From positions 37,589,932 to 37,653,931 of the forward strand of contig AP025042.1 of the NCBI GenBank assembly GCA_036186865.1: a stretch of 64,000 nt of DNA, written 5' to 3'. The notes beneath the pieces were generated by a model. It had not been told where the DNA came from. It was given only the letters and a program-made list of their open reading frames with translations, and did not search any database. This document shows positions 10,990 to 22,144 of this stretch, one piece after another. This DNA comes from Eustoma russellianum. Its lineage: Eukaryota > Streptophyta > Magnoliopsida > Gentianales > Gentianaceae. Position numbers and translations under genes: made by a program. How positions within the stretch are numbered: position 1 is the first letter of the stretch; every line of letters starts with the position of its first letter.

Positions 10990-11926
10990 AGAGATTTAGA
11001 TCATCCAATGCATCGACTATGTTCGCCTTTGCTTTGGTTAGCTTCTTCTTGGGCTTTCTGCATTCATTGCTGACATGCCCCTGAATGCCACAGTTGTAGC
11101 ATTTCCCGGTGAACTTCTTGGCGATCTGCTTGCCTTTCTTGTTCACCCCGAGTTGGCCTTTATTTTTCTTGGCCTCTGCAACATGGGCCTTAGCCTGACC
11201 AGAGCTAGATTGTGGCGCTCTTTCAGATCTACGATTGTCCTCCTTAATGCGGAGTCGAACAATTAGATCTTTCAATGTCATCTCCTTTCTCTTGTGTTTG
11301 AGATAGCTTCTGAATTCCCTCCACGAAAGAGGTAGCTTCTCAATCACTGCTGCTACGACGAAAGATTCACTGAGCAACATGCCCTCCTCTTCCATCTCGG
11401 CAACCAACGTCTGAAGTTCCTCAACTTGAGAAACAACAGTGCGAGAATCTGACATTTTGAAATCCAGGAATTTGCCGACGATAAATTTCTTAGTGCCGGC
11501 ATCTTCCGTACGGTATTTCTTTTCCAAAGCCTGCCACAAAGACTTTGCGGTTTTATACGTGCAGTATAAACCATACAAGGAGTTGTCCAAAAAACTCAGA
11601 ATATGGCTCAAACAAACATAATTGTTGAAGTTCCAACCTTCAACAAAATGTTGGTTTTGCATATTCTGGGCTTGGTCCTCCAACGGATCCACCATAGGCG
11701 GGTCCTCAGTCAGAAAATTTGTCAATCCCACAGCAGTTAAGAAGAACAGCATCTTCTGCTGCCAGCGCTTGAAGAAGCTCCCACTGAACTTCTCCGGTTT
11801 CTCCGCTTGGGCCACTGCAGGACCCTGCGCAGGAGGAGCATGTCTTGGCACCCCAGCAGTTGATGCCAATGGAGCAGAGCTTTGAATGTCTGCGCCATGA
11901 ACGGAGCCTGAGCTTGCGTTCTCCAT
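10946..11926 (-). pseudogene. Copia-1 gag (UBN2 domain plus CCHC knuckle)
   Basis: 326 residues starting MENASSGSVHG. The middle shows the Copia gag/UBN2 pattern (AKSLWQALEKKY, then KFLDFKMSD). A CCHC knuckle CYNCGIQGHVSNEC lies near residue 280, followed by a Lys-rich stretch. The gag frame itself is intact, but it shifts out of frame before the protease. It would make capsid-like protein if expressed. Confidence 0.9.
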
Positions 11927-12076
11927 CAGATTACTGTTCAGTTGATCAAAACGAATAGATTAGAACAGAATCAAATTTAAGAAAGGAGTAGAAGTAGACT
12001 GCAAATTAGTACGAAACTGCTTTTGCGCAAATTAAAACGGTACAGAAATTAATTGAATTGAAATACGTCTTAAGAT

Positions 12077-13295
12077 TGTTGGAGACAATCAATCCTGTAC
12101 CAAGACGCAGTCGTACAATGTGTGCATATGAAACAGGAAAATAAAATAAATCAAACCCGGGGCGAGTCGAAGACTCTGTCCTTAAGACGTATTGCTCCGG
12201 TATACTGTGCCCAACTGGTGTGAGCAATCGTCTCCCAGGATACAATGGGTACCTGTTCAGTTGAGCGGCACTGCTGAACTTGAACTACTTCGAACCTTCG
12301 AATGTCCTGACTTCTCCCGGACGATATGCAAGACTCGGATGCTTCGAACTTAGTATGCTATGAAAGCTTGGAAAAATGTTATGAATGAATGCACCCCTTT
12401 GCCCTCTTTATATAGGGGAGTCGGTTAGAGAATAAGGTACCGTGACCGTTGGATCAAAACCGAAGTTTGATTTAGACCGTTAGATTAAAACCTCCTATCT
12501 AGATTAGGAAGGTTTAATCTCAGCCTTTAGATCGAAGATAGATTAGCAGGTTTAAACCTGGAGCGTTAGATGGAAATCATATTCGGTTAAGCGGTTAAGA
12601 CAGTTTAAATCTCGGCCGTTAGATCAAAGCTGCCTCCCCACCACCGTTAGATCAAAACATGTTGATCTTATTTTAAACAGGAGGATAGTGTTAGTTTCAG
12701 ATTTGAAACATAACCACTCAAACTGAAGAGATTCTGCACGCTGTTCGACATCGATCGATCACATCGATCGATCGATGTATCGATCGATGTACGTCAGAAT
12801 CGTTCCTCACCTTTCTGTCCAACTTCGATCGATACATCGATCGATCTAAGTCAACATCGATCGATCGAAGTGATCGACTGATGTGAGACAGAAACATCGA
12901 AGCTCTCTGATCAACTTCGATCGATGACATCGATCGATCGAAGTGACATCGATCGATCGATGTCCGTCAGAAGCTCTTTTACACCACATGGACACATCCA
13001 ACGTGATATTCCTTCATAAAGGTGACACGTCACCCATCCACAACATTTTCCATCTACTATGAGCATTAATTTCACATTCACCCAATACCATAATTGAGTG
13101 ATTCAACATCCTAACATTAACTACTCGTTACGTAGATAATTAAGGATTCATTAGTTTTCGATTATCATTATCGGAAACTCATTAAGCTCAAAGTACGTTG
13201 CTCAACCAAGTTTTGCAACATTCATTAATGGGCCAAAGCCCAAATCTTCCAATCTCCAACGATGGGCCAAAGCTCAAATCTTTAATTCTCCAACA
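12077..13295 (-). repeat. Copia-1 5' LTR, full length (1219 bp)
   Basis: Starts TG and ends CA. The TATA box lies at 12405-12415 on the minus strand. Positions 12745-12965 hold many copies of the self-complementary TCGATCGA motif and its ATCGATCGAT form. No TGGTATCAGAG-type initiator-tRNA primer site follows the LTR; the adjoining sequence (ATCTTAAGACGTATTTC) matches no primer tRNA I know. Confidence 0.9.
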
Positions 13296-13716
13296 AGTGT
13301 CTCTATTGAAAACGCTTAAAGACACATACGTAGTTTTTTTATGATAAAAAAAGTTGATATTAAGTGTATATGGTCTCTTGAGTATTAGGTAGAGGCGCTG
13401 CACTTTCAAATCCATAACCATGTTGTTCATTATAGAATCTTGAAATCATACAGAATTGGCCACTGCAATAATTACAGTATCTATTAGATTTTCCATTGAA
13501 TGGTTGCTTTCTCTTGCACTCTACTTTTTTCAGATTTTAGCTGAAAGGTTGACAACGTGGACAATTATTATACTGCCCCAGCTCTAGTTTCATGAAGCTG
13601 CGTAGAACAAATCGTGTGATCTGCAAGGCGTGCTGGGAACACTCAGTAGCGGAAAATAATTGTTTGGAAGATAGACGGCAAGAAGACGATAGAAAAGAAA
13701 CTACAGCATAAATTTT
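13296..13716. other. intergenic, nothing recognised
   Basis: Contains the right AGTGT duplication of Copia-1 (13296-13300) and otherwise AT-rich DNA without recognised features, up to the MITE at 13717. Confidence 0.5.
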
Positions 13717-13864
13717 GGAGCGGTAACATAGGACCGTCCGCCACGTGACAGTCCGGAGGTGTGAAGCTGGATGAGGTCACTCCATCCAGCCTTACTATCC
13801 CCTGCTGTCACGTGACGGGCGGTCACAGAGGGTGAGAGACTGGGTGTTTAGGGGATCCGGACCC
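13717..13864. mobile_element. MULE-type hairpin MITE, copy 3
   Basis: 148 bp, flanked by a perfect duplication ATAAATTTT (13708-13716 and 13865-13873). Arms are CCGCCACGTGACAG and CTGTCACGTGACGGGCGG, so the G-box is intact on both sides. The centre is GAAGCTGGATGAGG / CCATCCAGCCTTAC. Confidence 0.85.
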
Positions 13865-13873
13865 ATAAATTTT

Positions 13874-15604
13874 GCTTCATCAACATCCGTGTAATTAGTG
13901 ATGTGGAAAGATTGAGTTGATGTGTTCCTTCAAAATTATTTCTAAAGATCCTGCACCTTAAAAAGCGATTTATGGATAGTTGTCGAGGCTGAAGCTGGTG
14001 ATATATCATTTTTTCGACCCAAAAAATGCCTCATCACCTAAAACTTTTTTTTTTAGAAAAAAGAAGATATTATATTTCTGATCCAAATGAAAACGGGCCC
14101 ATCACATGGTATCTGTGTTGGAATAAATTTGGTCCCTTAGTTAAATGTTTTTTTTGTGTCCTATTCGGCTTAATGGAAATCATCATATTTCTGATTGAAA
14201 TGAAAATGGGGCCATAACCCATGTGCTGCTTTCTATTGTTATATATATTGATGCTCTCAATTTTCTGAGCAAACGATGATCTCCAAACAAAACCAGGAAT
14301 GTTTGTGCCATTAGTTATTGATCCAGGAATATATATATATATATATAAAATTTTCTAGACAAATATAAACTAGTGTAACGGCAAAACTGGGGCTGATTGG
14401 CCCCAACGTATGGTTGCATTCTTCTATTTAAGTTTCGGTTTAATCATACTTTGAGTAGTAAAAGTAGAAGTTGGGACCATCATAATAATAAAAAAGAATG
14501 AAATTCCTGAAAAACATTTAGTTTTATTTCCTTTCAATTTGCTGATGGTCCCTAATCTAGCACCAATCTCAGTTGAATTAAATGATTTAATTTGAGACTT
14601 GAAGACCAAATAGTTCCATAATAATAATTTTTTATATACAGGTCTTATCTACCTTCATGATGATTGTGTTCTACTATATACCAAATGCGACAAGTCCTAG
14701 CATTAGTATTCGTTGACCGCTTACGGACGATCTGTCTTGATGACGAATTCTACGATAACAAGAAATAGAAATTAATCGTTCGATGTCCGCTCGTTCTCCC
14801 TTTTCAATTTCCAATTAACAACATGATCTTGACCTATCACGTGTGTATATATGTCAAAAGGTATAACACTAAATATGCTAGCATTTTTTTTTTTTTTGGG
14901 AAAAGCAAAAGAATGTGTGGTATATTATATATACCTATTTTGTACTGTCGCTACCCTACCATGCTTATTGTTCATTGGGTCCTTTATTTTCAACATTACT
15001 ATATTTTAAACAGGTCGTCGACAATCAATTTTGACTGTTAACATAAACACAATGATTTATCTTATCGGCCAATTCTATAGTTTCATTTTATGGCAAGCCC
15101 ATCTCATTATCTTTGAAAGCATATTATGCAGTATGACGCTATTAAATATGAGATATAGGGATGATGTCAGAAGTTTGATTCTACATAGAGAATGAAAGAT
15201 CATTTTATGATCAAATACAAAAAAAAACTCCATTAGTCACTGCTGTTGACTATGGATACATTTAAAAAACAAAAAAAAATGTGACATCCAGAACGCTAGC
15301 TATATCTACAAAAGCTTCAGTGTGTGTATATATATGTATGTATGTAATGCTAATACGTACAGTACTTCTAAAGTTACAACAGTATATTTGAAATTTGAAC
15401 TTACCGTAGTATATAAAACAATTAAACAATAGTGAATGTAGTGCGTGGAAAACACGGTTATTCGGTGGACAACTATAATTTTACTTACAGACATAGAGTG
15501 TTCCTTTATAATAAAAAAATAGAGGCATAGAGATAAGAGTTGATATTTTAACGTGTAGGTAGAAGATCCATTCGACAAACGAGAAAAAACACAGAACATG
15601 CCTT
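13874..15604. other. intergenic, no gene recognised
   Basis: AT-rich DNA with a short (AT)n run near 14330-14346 and poly-T/poly-A tracts. The open frames are short, low complexity and without domains. Confidence 0.5.
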
Positions 15605-15830
15605 CAACGCATAGCTCAGTTGGTATTTACGTTGAAATTTGCTCTAAGAGGTCAAGAGTTCGGTTTCAGAGACACGCACAGTGTGGGTGTTCCACTGCTG
15701 CTAGGCCGAAGGCCTGTTTGCGGAAAGATACCTTGTGTGGGTCAGTGCGTAAGGTCGCTGGGCTCTTGATTTGCATCCTTTACAATACTCTTTGGAAATG
15801 AAACAGTAAGAGACTTCAGAGTCAGGAAAT
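15605..15830 (+). mobile_element. tRNA-derived SINE, AGCTCAGTTGG family, copy 1
   Basis: Begins GCATAGCTCAGTTGG, a good box A, followed about 45 bp later by a box-B-like GAGTTCGGTTTC. The body contains CACAGTGTGGGTG, GCTAGGCCGAAGGCC and TTGTGTGGGTC, all repeated in the copies at 48340 and 63700. It is too diverged and too long to be a working tRNA gene. Confidence 0.7.
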
Positions 15831-16535
15831 GAACTTGTGCTCCAAGAAAAAACACACATCACTTGTAATCATGGCCAATGATGGTTTCTCATTTTCCCTA
15901 TATGTTAGCCTTTTTTTAGTGTAACAAAATGATTATATTCTTGACCATTTATAATTTATAGAGTGTGTCATAATAGTCATTAATTTTGTAAATAATCATC
16001 AATCATTGCTCAAAGCCGAAGAAACATGTCTAACTATCATCAGCATAAGACTATGATTCAACCTTTATCATAATCAAACGTCTTCTGATGACCCAATATA
16101 TTTGTTTACCGTTCCTTTTTACATATTATCCATTTATCATCAAGTATGTTTTACACTATAAGTTTATAAACATAAATAATATATACATAAATAAAAGATT
16201 TATGTATTTTTAAGAGTATCTTTTATTCTTATAAGTCAAGTTCTTCATCTTTTTTAAGTTTATATTCTAATTCATGTTATTTAACAACACTCATCAAATA
16301 CATTGCGCAATTTATGTCAATAACTGAACCTATAACTTTGACATTTAGCATAACAGGTAGGTAGAGAGCAAAACACCAAAACCATCAAATGTATACACTC
16401 CCAAAGAGTAGTACTTAATAGATAGCTCTATACTATACTACTTATAGTATTCTTTTAGGTTTAACAGTTGACTAGCATTTCCATCATCCTCGGTCTTAGT
16501 TCAATTCCTCTATCTAATTTAAAAATTAATAAAAA
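15831..16535. other. AT-rich intergenic, nothing recognised
   Basis: No domain, RNA or repeat end that I can support. Confidence 0.5.
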
Positions 16536-16559
16536 AATATACATATATGTGTGTGTGTG

Positions 16560-16638
<79 letters not shown>

Positions 16639-16805
16639 GTATATATATATAGACACACACACACATTCATATACATGTGTTTTCACATATACACATATAT
16701 ATACATACGTGTGTCTGTATATATCTATATATAAACACACTTTATATATGTACATATATACATATATATACATATATATATATATATATGTGTGTATGTG
16801 TGTAT
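16536..16805. repeat. compound (TA)n/(TATATG)n/(TG)n microsatellite
   Basis: Long alternating purine-pyrimidine DNA, mostly TATATATATG units with CA/TG blocks. All long open frames here (Tyr/Ile/Cys-rich) are artefacts of the repeat. Confidence 0.9.
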
Positions 16806-17375
16806 TGGCGGTCCAATAACTACAGTTCCAACTACCAGTATATGCCATGTGCATCCAAGTATCTGCACATGCCACAAACCAACCGGTATCTGCACATCTC
16901 AAGGAAACTTTTTTTTTTTCTTAAGAAAAGATCGATTTTCATTACGTGTATATAGCAAAAAAAAAAAAAAAAAAAAACTGTACATCTTTAAAATCCACAA
17001 ACAAACTTCACAAAGCAAAATTATCCTACGACTACACAAGAGTATCAATCACATCAATCTGATGGGCGGTAGTATAATATCAATACGCTGGATCATCGTC
17101 TTTGCAAATTGGGCTGGGATGATATTCCGGACGTCAGCCTCATGTTTTTTTTTGTTCCAATAAAGCCATAGACATAAGACACTTCTCTAAATATATACTT
17201 CCAGTAGATATGATTGAGATGTACTACTAGTCGATTGTAGGTTCACATCCACCCACCCGCAGGCGTCGCGCGGACCTTTTGAAATAAATTGGATTCTCCA
17301 AATTGGAAGCATTTAATTGCAAAGTGCAAACCTCTCGCTTATAGCATTCAATTGGAGCTTTTCACATGTACGTAT

Positions 17376-18286
17376 TGTTGGATTTGATATGCTCATACGT
17401 GTAGTGCACGACACATGTGACTAAAGTTACATATCAAACATATGTGGACTTATGTATGTTATATATTATATGTTACTAATGTTACGTAATATTTGTATGT
17501 ATCCACATGTTAAGTGATCACTTCGGTATATTAGTGGATGCACAGTGTAATCTGAATGGATCACTAAATGTGTAGACAGTCATACGGTTACAGTCTTTGA
17601 TGGTAGGACTCGTAAAGTCAAGACCGTATTATTAATGACATCTGGTCCCCGAGGGACAAGAGCCTACAAGTATTCTTCTCGAAGTATTTGTTATTTAATA
17701 TATATATAATTTATTATATATGTTAATGTGAAATTGATCGTTGTAATACGTTTTCACAAAACGTTTACATTAATAGGAATAATTTTGGGAAACGTTTTTC
17801 AAACGGTTCATTCAGCAATTGCATTCCTTACGTTGCAAACGTAAAATTGATTTACGTATTAAACTTTCAGTTTCATTTTGCTTGCTATATAAAGGAGTGT
17901 TTGCAGTGCATGAATTACACATTCAAAACAGAAAGCTGTGGAACGACTTTTTGCTTAAGCAAACTTCTTTGCCAAAGCTCTGTAGCTTTTGTTTTGTGCA
18001 ACTGAAGGCACGCATACATATATATATATATTTAGCAAATACTTTTGAGAAGAATACACACTATCTATTCTTTCCATCGAGTATAGTAGTGGAAGTTGTT
18101 GATACCTTTTAGTGAATTTAATAACTGGTGGGTTCGTGCATTCCCTTGGAAGACACAGTTGACGCACGTGTCAGAACTACCTCAGCATAATCAATGGAGT
18201 AAGGTACACTTCCGCATTTATTTACTTTGCTTTTGTGTTCTCTTAAGTGATCCTCGGATAATGAATTTACTATGTAAATTCTAACA
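17376..18286 (+). mobile_element. solo LTR, 911 bp
   Basis: Starts TGTTGGATTTG and ends AATTCTAACA, with a perfect 5-bp duplication CGTAT (17371-17375 and 18287-18291). A TATATAAAGG box at about 17888 sits in a promoter-like context. No internal coding region or second LTR is nearby, so it is the product of LTR-LTR recombination. The superfamily is uncertain. Confidence 0.9.
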
Positions 18287-18291
18287 CGTAT

Positions 18292-18990
18292 AGCCGTTGG
18301 AAAGCAGTTGACTACAGATCAACGCATACTGTAGAGAACATAACACAAAATTTTCTTGTTTTAACGTTGATATTTCTTCTGTATCTGTCATGGTAATGTT
18401 AAAGCAAAACAGTAAATTGTTCCAACATTTTTTTCCCCAACGATCAATCTTCCTGCCATAATTTATTTTTGTTGTTCTTCCTGATTTTCCCTGTTCTTCT
18501 TACCATGACTTGAGGGAATCCCGGCCATGAATAATATTGTGAAGCCAGACTCATGTATGAATGACGAGAATGAATGGTTTTCCTAATGTCTGGATGACAC
18601 ATAAATCGTTAGATTCCTGATTCTTTCTTGGCATTATATGTGCACATTTATGACCATTTAAATATCGAATGTTCCTATTTGCATTTACTGAATTTACTCA
18701 CTAACACACTATCACATTATATTTCTATTATTGTGTCATTTATGCAGGTACATATAGAGCCGGAGGTTTCACTGCAAGCAAACTCTCTATCCCTTGAGAT
18801 ATAGGTATTGTTTGTCTGCTGATGAGCCTAAAACTCAGTTGTCATATAAGACAAAATTCCTCTGTTGGCCAACAAACAGTCAACATTGAAGTACCTCAGC
18901 TTGGTTATTACTTCTGGCAGACCAACAATTTCACCTCTGCCCAAACAAGGTATTGTTTGACCAAGGCATCCACTTCAGCTACAGTGAGCA
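18292..18990. other. intergenic, nothing recognised
   Basis: AT-rich DNA without a supported gene. The part after 18740 may belong to the LTR-like block that follows. Confidence 0.4.
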
Positions 18991-18999
18991 AATAGCAAA

Positions 19000-19760
19000 T
19001 TTTCATTCAAGGAGTTCACTTCTGCTCTGCCATGGCCCCGAGGCCCAGCCTCAGCTTCTGCCTCATAAGGGCGACATAACAAGATTTTTACAAGGCATCT
19101 GGACTTCATTAGCACAATTCGGCTTTGTCTCAGCCTGAGCTTCAACCTCGGCCTCGGCAGGAATAAAAATCTGTCTTGAAGCAATTAAACCAGATCATAA
19201 CAAGATTTCAAGGAAGCTTCTTCTGGGACCCGACAGTATATTTTACAGAACTACAGTGTAAAGGTCTATTGTCGGCTATCTACTCACCATAGATTTGACA
19301 ACTCGTAAAAGTACCCGTCCAATCTTACTGCACACCTACAACAAGCCCCCTGACACACGTTTCAATCACATCCACGTTCAGAGGCATTAAACAACGGGAT
19401 GAACAAAAGCAAGAGGGGGCACAAAGAAAGGGATTCGAAACCTTTCTTCTGCAAGAGCAAATACAGAGAAATCTCTATACCAAAAACTGTGAGATCATCT
19501 CAACTCTTCAAACATAAACATATCTCAGTGAGAATGACCCAAACTGACTTGAGCATTGGAGGGTTTAATCCGGGGTCATAACCCTGGGACCTCTGATCTT
19601 TACTCTCCTGTGCAGGTCATCAAGGAAGTTCTTTGGATTTACAAGTCGGGAAGAGCTAACGACGTTTATTTCGGATCATCTCTGATCCTTGGTGAAGATC
19701 CGGCTTCATCAGTTCTCTTTTGTACCAAAATTGTCTTGTAATTCTGTACCCCAAATTGCT
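19000..19760 (+). other. probable gypsy-type LTR remnant
   Basis: Contains GACTTGAGCATTGGAGGG followed by CCTGTGCAGG and a polyadenylation-like region. This is the arrangement often seen in the R-U5 part of plant gypsy LTRs, where ACTTGAGCGTCGGAG is typical. The left end and target duplication were not found. The basic, compositionally biased open frames inside are not convincing genes. Confidence 0.45.
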
Positions 19761-19989
19761 TCGTGAAAATAATTGTGACGTTCAGTTCATTAATAAATTA
19801 AAAATATGCTTGATTCAAAACTTCACTTCGAAAATTCCTATTGGAGTGGGTGTCCTTTAAAAGTTATGTGAATACTTGATTTCATATAAAAGACTTCTGC
19901 TCATAAAAATATTTTTTAGATATTGAGGTATCTCGAAGCTCCTCTAGTATTAGTCTTCTGGCTTTCGGCTGAGAGGATACTTCGGGACA

Positions 19990-20197
19990 ACACATCAAAA
20001 AAAAGTATTTTCCTATCCCAAAAAAATACTCTTGATATTACTTCTGAGATTGGTCTTTCAGGTAGCACGCTATTCACTATCCCATTGATCAAAATAATAA
20101 TTTGTATGCATCCAAATTAAACTTCATTTTTATCTGAACCATATCGTTGCTTAGTTGGTCGTTTGGTTTATTTATTTATTACTCATCCCGACCTCTC
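19990..20197 (+). pseudogene. older Copia reverse transcriptase fragment, left half
   Basis: Translates to SIFLSQKNTLDITSEIGLSG, then PIDQNNNLYAS and YRCLVGRLVYLFITHPDLS. These are the late RT blocks of Copia, with frame breaks. It is interrupted exactly after the CTCTC duplication by Copia-2 and resumes at 23348. Confidence 0.8.
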
Positions 20198-20501
20198 TGA
20201 AAGATTTATCAAAAGAATGGTATTTTCATTCATACAATTGATGTAGGGTTTACATGTTCCTATATAGACTTTCCTGCATTAGGGTTTTGATACAAGTAAG
20301 AGATTACAACCAAAAGATAGAGATTACAACCAAAAGATAGAGATTACAACAAAATACAACCAAAATAACAAACACTTGTTGAGATAGGTGGTTGTGATAT
20401 ACACAACCACTCCTCACGGTTAGCATCCAAACTCCTCACGGTTAGCAACCAAGCTGGCCGAACAGGTTGCATGGAAGGAGGATTCTTACGACTCCTTAAC
20501 A
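20198..20501 (-). repeat. Copia-2 3' LTR (304 bp)
   Basis: TG...CA ends. Holds one more copy of the 20-bp unit AGATTACAACCAAAAGATAG than the 5' LTR, which accounts for the whole length difference between the two. Confidence 0.9.
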
Positions 20502-22144
20502 CGCCCCCGCAAGATGGCAGTTCCGTCGGAAAGGTCAATCTTGGATCGAAGAAAAACGAACCGGTCCTTAGAAAGGGGTTTTGTCATGACATCCGCAAGT
20601 TGTTGATGTGTAGGAACGTGCACAACACGAAGAGCCCCCGCAGCCACTTTCTCACGAACAAAATGATAATCAAGGGCAATATGCTTCATGCGACTATGAA
20701 AGACGGGGTTCGCGGAAAGATAAGTGGCACTCAAATTATCACAGTAAATTGTGGGAGAGGTTGAGAGCCGAACACCCAGCTCGGCGAGGAGATTCGATAC
20801 CCATGTGAGTTCGGCAGCTGCGGACGCAACAGCACGGTATTCCGCCTCAGTAGAGGAACGAGCAATAGTCCGTTGTTTTTTCGAACACCAGGAAATGGGG
20901 TTACCGCCAAGGTAAAGAAGGAATGCCGTTGTGGACCGAAACGTATCATGATCCCCAGCACAGTCCGCATCAGAGTAGGCGTGGAGAATAAAGGGCTGGT
21001 TGCGTCGAAGAAACAAGCTGTGGTGAATGGTGTGCTTGAGATAGCGGAGCACACGCTTGACAGCAGTCCAGTGTGTTTGCGTGGGAGCATGCATAAACTG
21101 GGCAAGATTATTAACAGCAAAGGCTATGTCAGGCCGGGTGAGCTGGAGATACTGCAGTGCACCAATAAGACTTCGATACTGAGACGCATCAGCGGATGGG
21201 GTGCCGTCATGAAGGACCATGCGGCCACTAGCGCTCATGGGTGTAGCAACATCTTTGACACCAATTAACTGAAACTTAGAAAGTAGATCTCGTATATATT
21301 TGTTCTGAGATAGATATAGGCCGTCGGGGGTAAACATGGCCTCCACGCCCAAGAAATAATTAAGTGGACCAAGATCCTTAAGAGAGAAACGAGAGCCTAA
21401 AGAGTCAACAAACTTGCGAATCGCAGTATTACAGTTGCCTGTTACAAGTAAATCATCAACATACAAAAGAAAATATATAACAAGATTCTTATGCCGATAG
21501 AGGAACAGAGAGGTGTCAGACTGGGAATTACGGAATCCATACTGTAAGAGAAAGACCTTCAACTCAGTATACCAAGCCCGTGGGGCTTGCTTGAGGCTAT
21601 GCAAAGAGCGCTTGAGATGACACGCATGATTGGGGTAGACCGTGTCCACAAAGCCAGGGGGTTGAGTCATGTAGACATTCTCGGTTAAGTGACCATTAAG
21701 AAAGGCATTATTAACATCGAGGTGAGAGATAGACCAACCATGACTGAGAGCAAGTGAGAGCACGACGCGGACAGTGGTTGGTTTAACCACCGGACTGAAT
21801 GTATCATGATAGTCTATACCGGGATGTTGATGAAACCCTTTAGCAACTAGACGGGCCTTGTAACGGGCGATGGAACCATCAGGATTGCGTTTGATACGAA
21901 AGACCCATTTACAGCCGACAACATTATGATCTGGAGGAGGAGGGACAAGGACCCACGTACCATTACGATGTAGAGCAGCAAGCTCATCATCTATCGCAGC
22001 ACACCATTTTTTATCACGAAGGGCTTGCTTAACCGTGGTTGGTTTGAGAGACGGAGGAAGGGGATGTTTAGTGGTAGTGTGGTGGGCGACATAGTCAGGG
22101 AACTGTTTGGGACAGTGTATGTGATTTCTAGCACGAGTGACCAT
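20486..22144 (-). pseudogene. Copia-2 reverse transcriptase and RNase H, intact reading frame (552 aa)
   Basis: Starts MVTRARNHIH, typical of the segment before Copia RT. RT blocks: KWVFRIKRNPDG, YKARLVAKGF, DVNNAFLNG, SLKQAPRAWY and the catalytic YVDD in LLYVDDLLVTG. RNase H follows: YSDADCAGD, then SSTEAEYRAV and DNLSATYL. No stop or frameshift is seen within it. It ends a few codons inside the 3' LTR. It is broken off from integrase by a shift in a C6 run near 22262, and the element lacks gag, so it is marked as part of a defective element despite the intact domain. Confidence 0.9.

Larger units (their letters stand above)
9183..13295 (-). mobile_element. Copia-1: LTR retrotransposon, internally deleted, minus orientation
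   Basis: Bounded by TGTTGGAGAC at the left and CTCCAACA at the right, with a perfect 5-bp duplication AGTGT (9178-9182 and 13296-13300). In element order: 5' LTR 12077-13295, leader, gag, protease, integrase, then a direct jump into the middle of the 3' LTR. Reverse transcriptase, RNase H, the polypurine tract and the first part of the 3' LTR are missing. I count about 13 differences over about 700 bp of shared LTR, so it is moderately young. It cannot move on its own. Confidence 0.95.

Noticed and set aside
12718..12930. Small ORF in the Copia-1 LTR
   Set aside because: Created by the ATCGATCG repeat array; the fact that its end recurs in the fused integrase frame only shows shared LTR sequence.
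9183..13295. Complementary pairing of Copia-1 (gag-PR-IN) and Copia-2 (RT-RNase H) as one split system
   Set aside because: LTRs, primer sites and protein sequences differ, so they belong to different families; the complementarity is coincidental.
15605..15690. Possible functional tRNA gene (AGCTCAGTTGG with GTTCG)
   Set aside because: Box A/B spacing and flanking sequence do not fold as a cloverleaf with matched acceptor arms, and several diverged copies share the same non-tRNA body, so it is a SINE.
16461..16955. Overlapping long open frames rich in Tyr, Ile, Cys and His
   Set aside because: They are produced on both strands by the TA/TG microsatellite and have no conserved domain.
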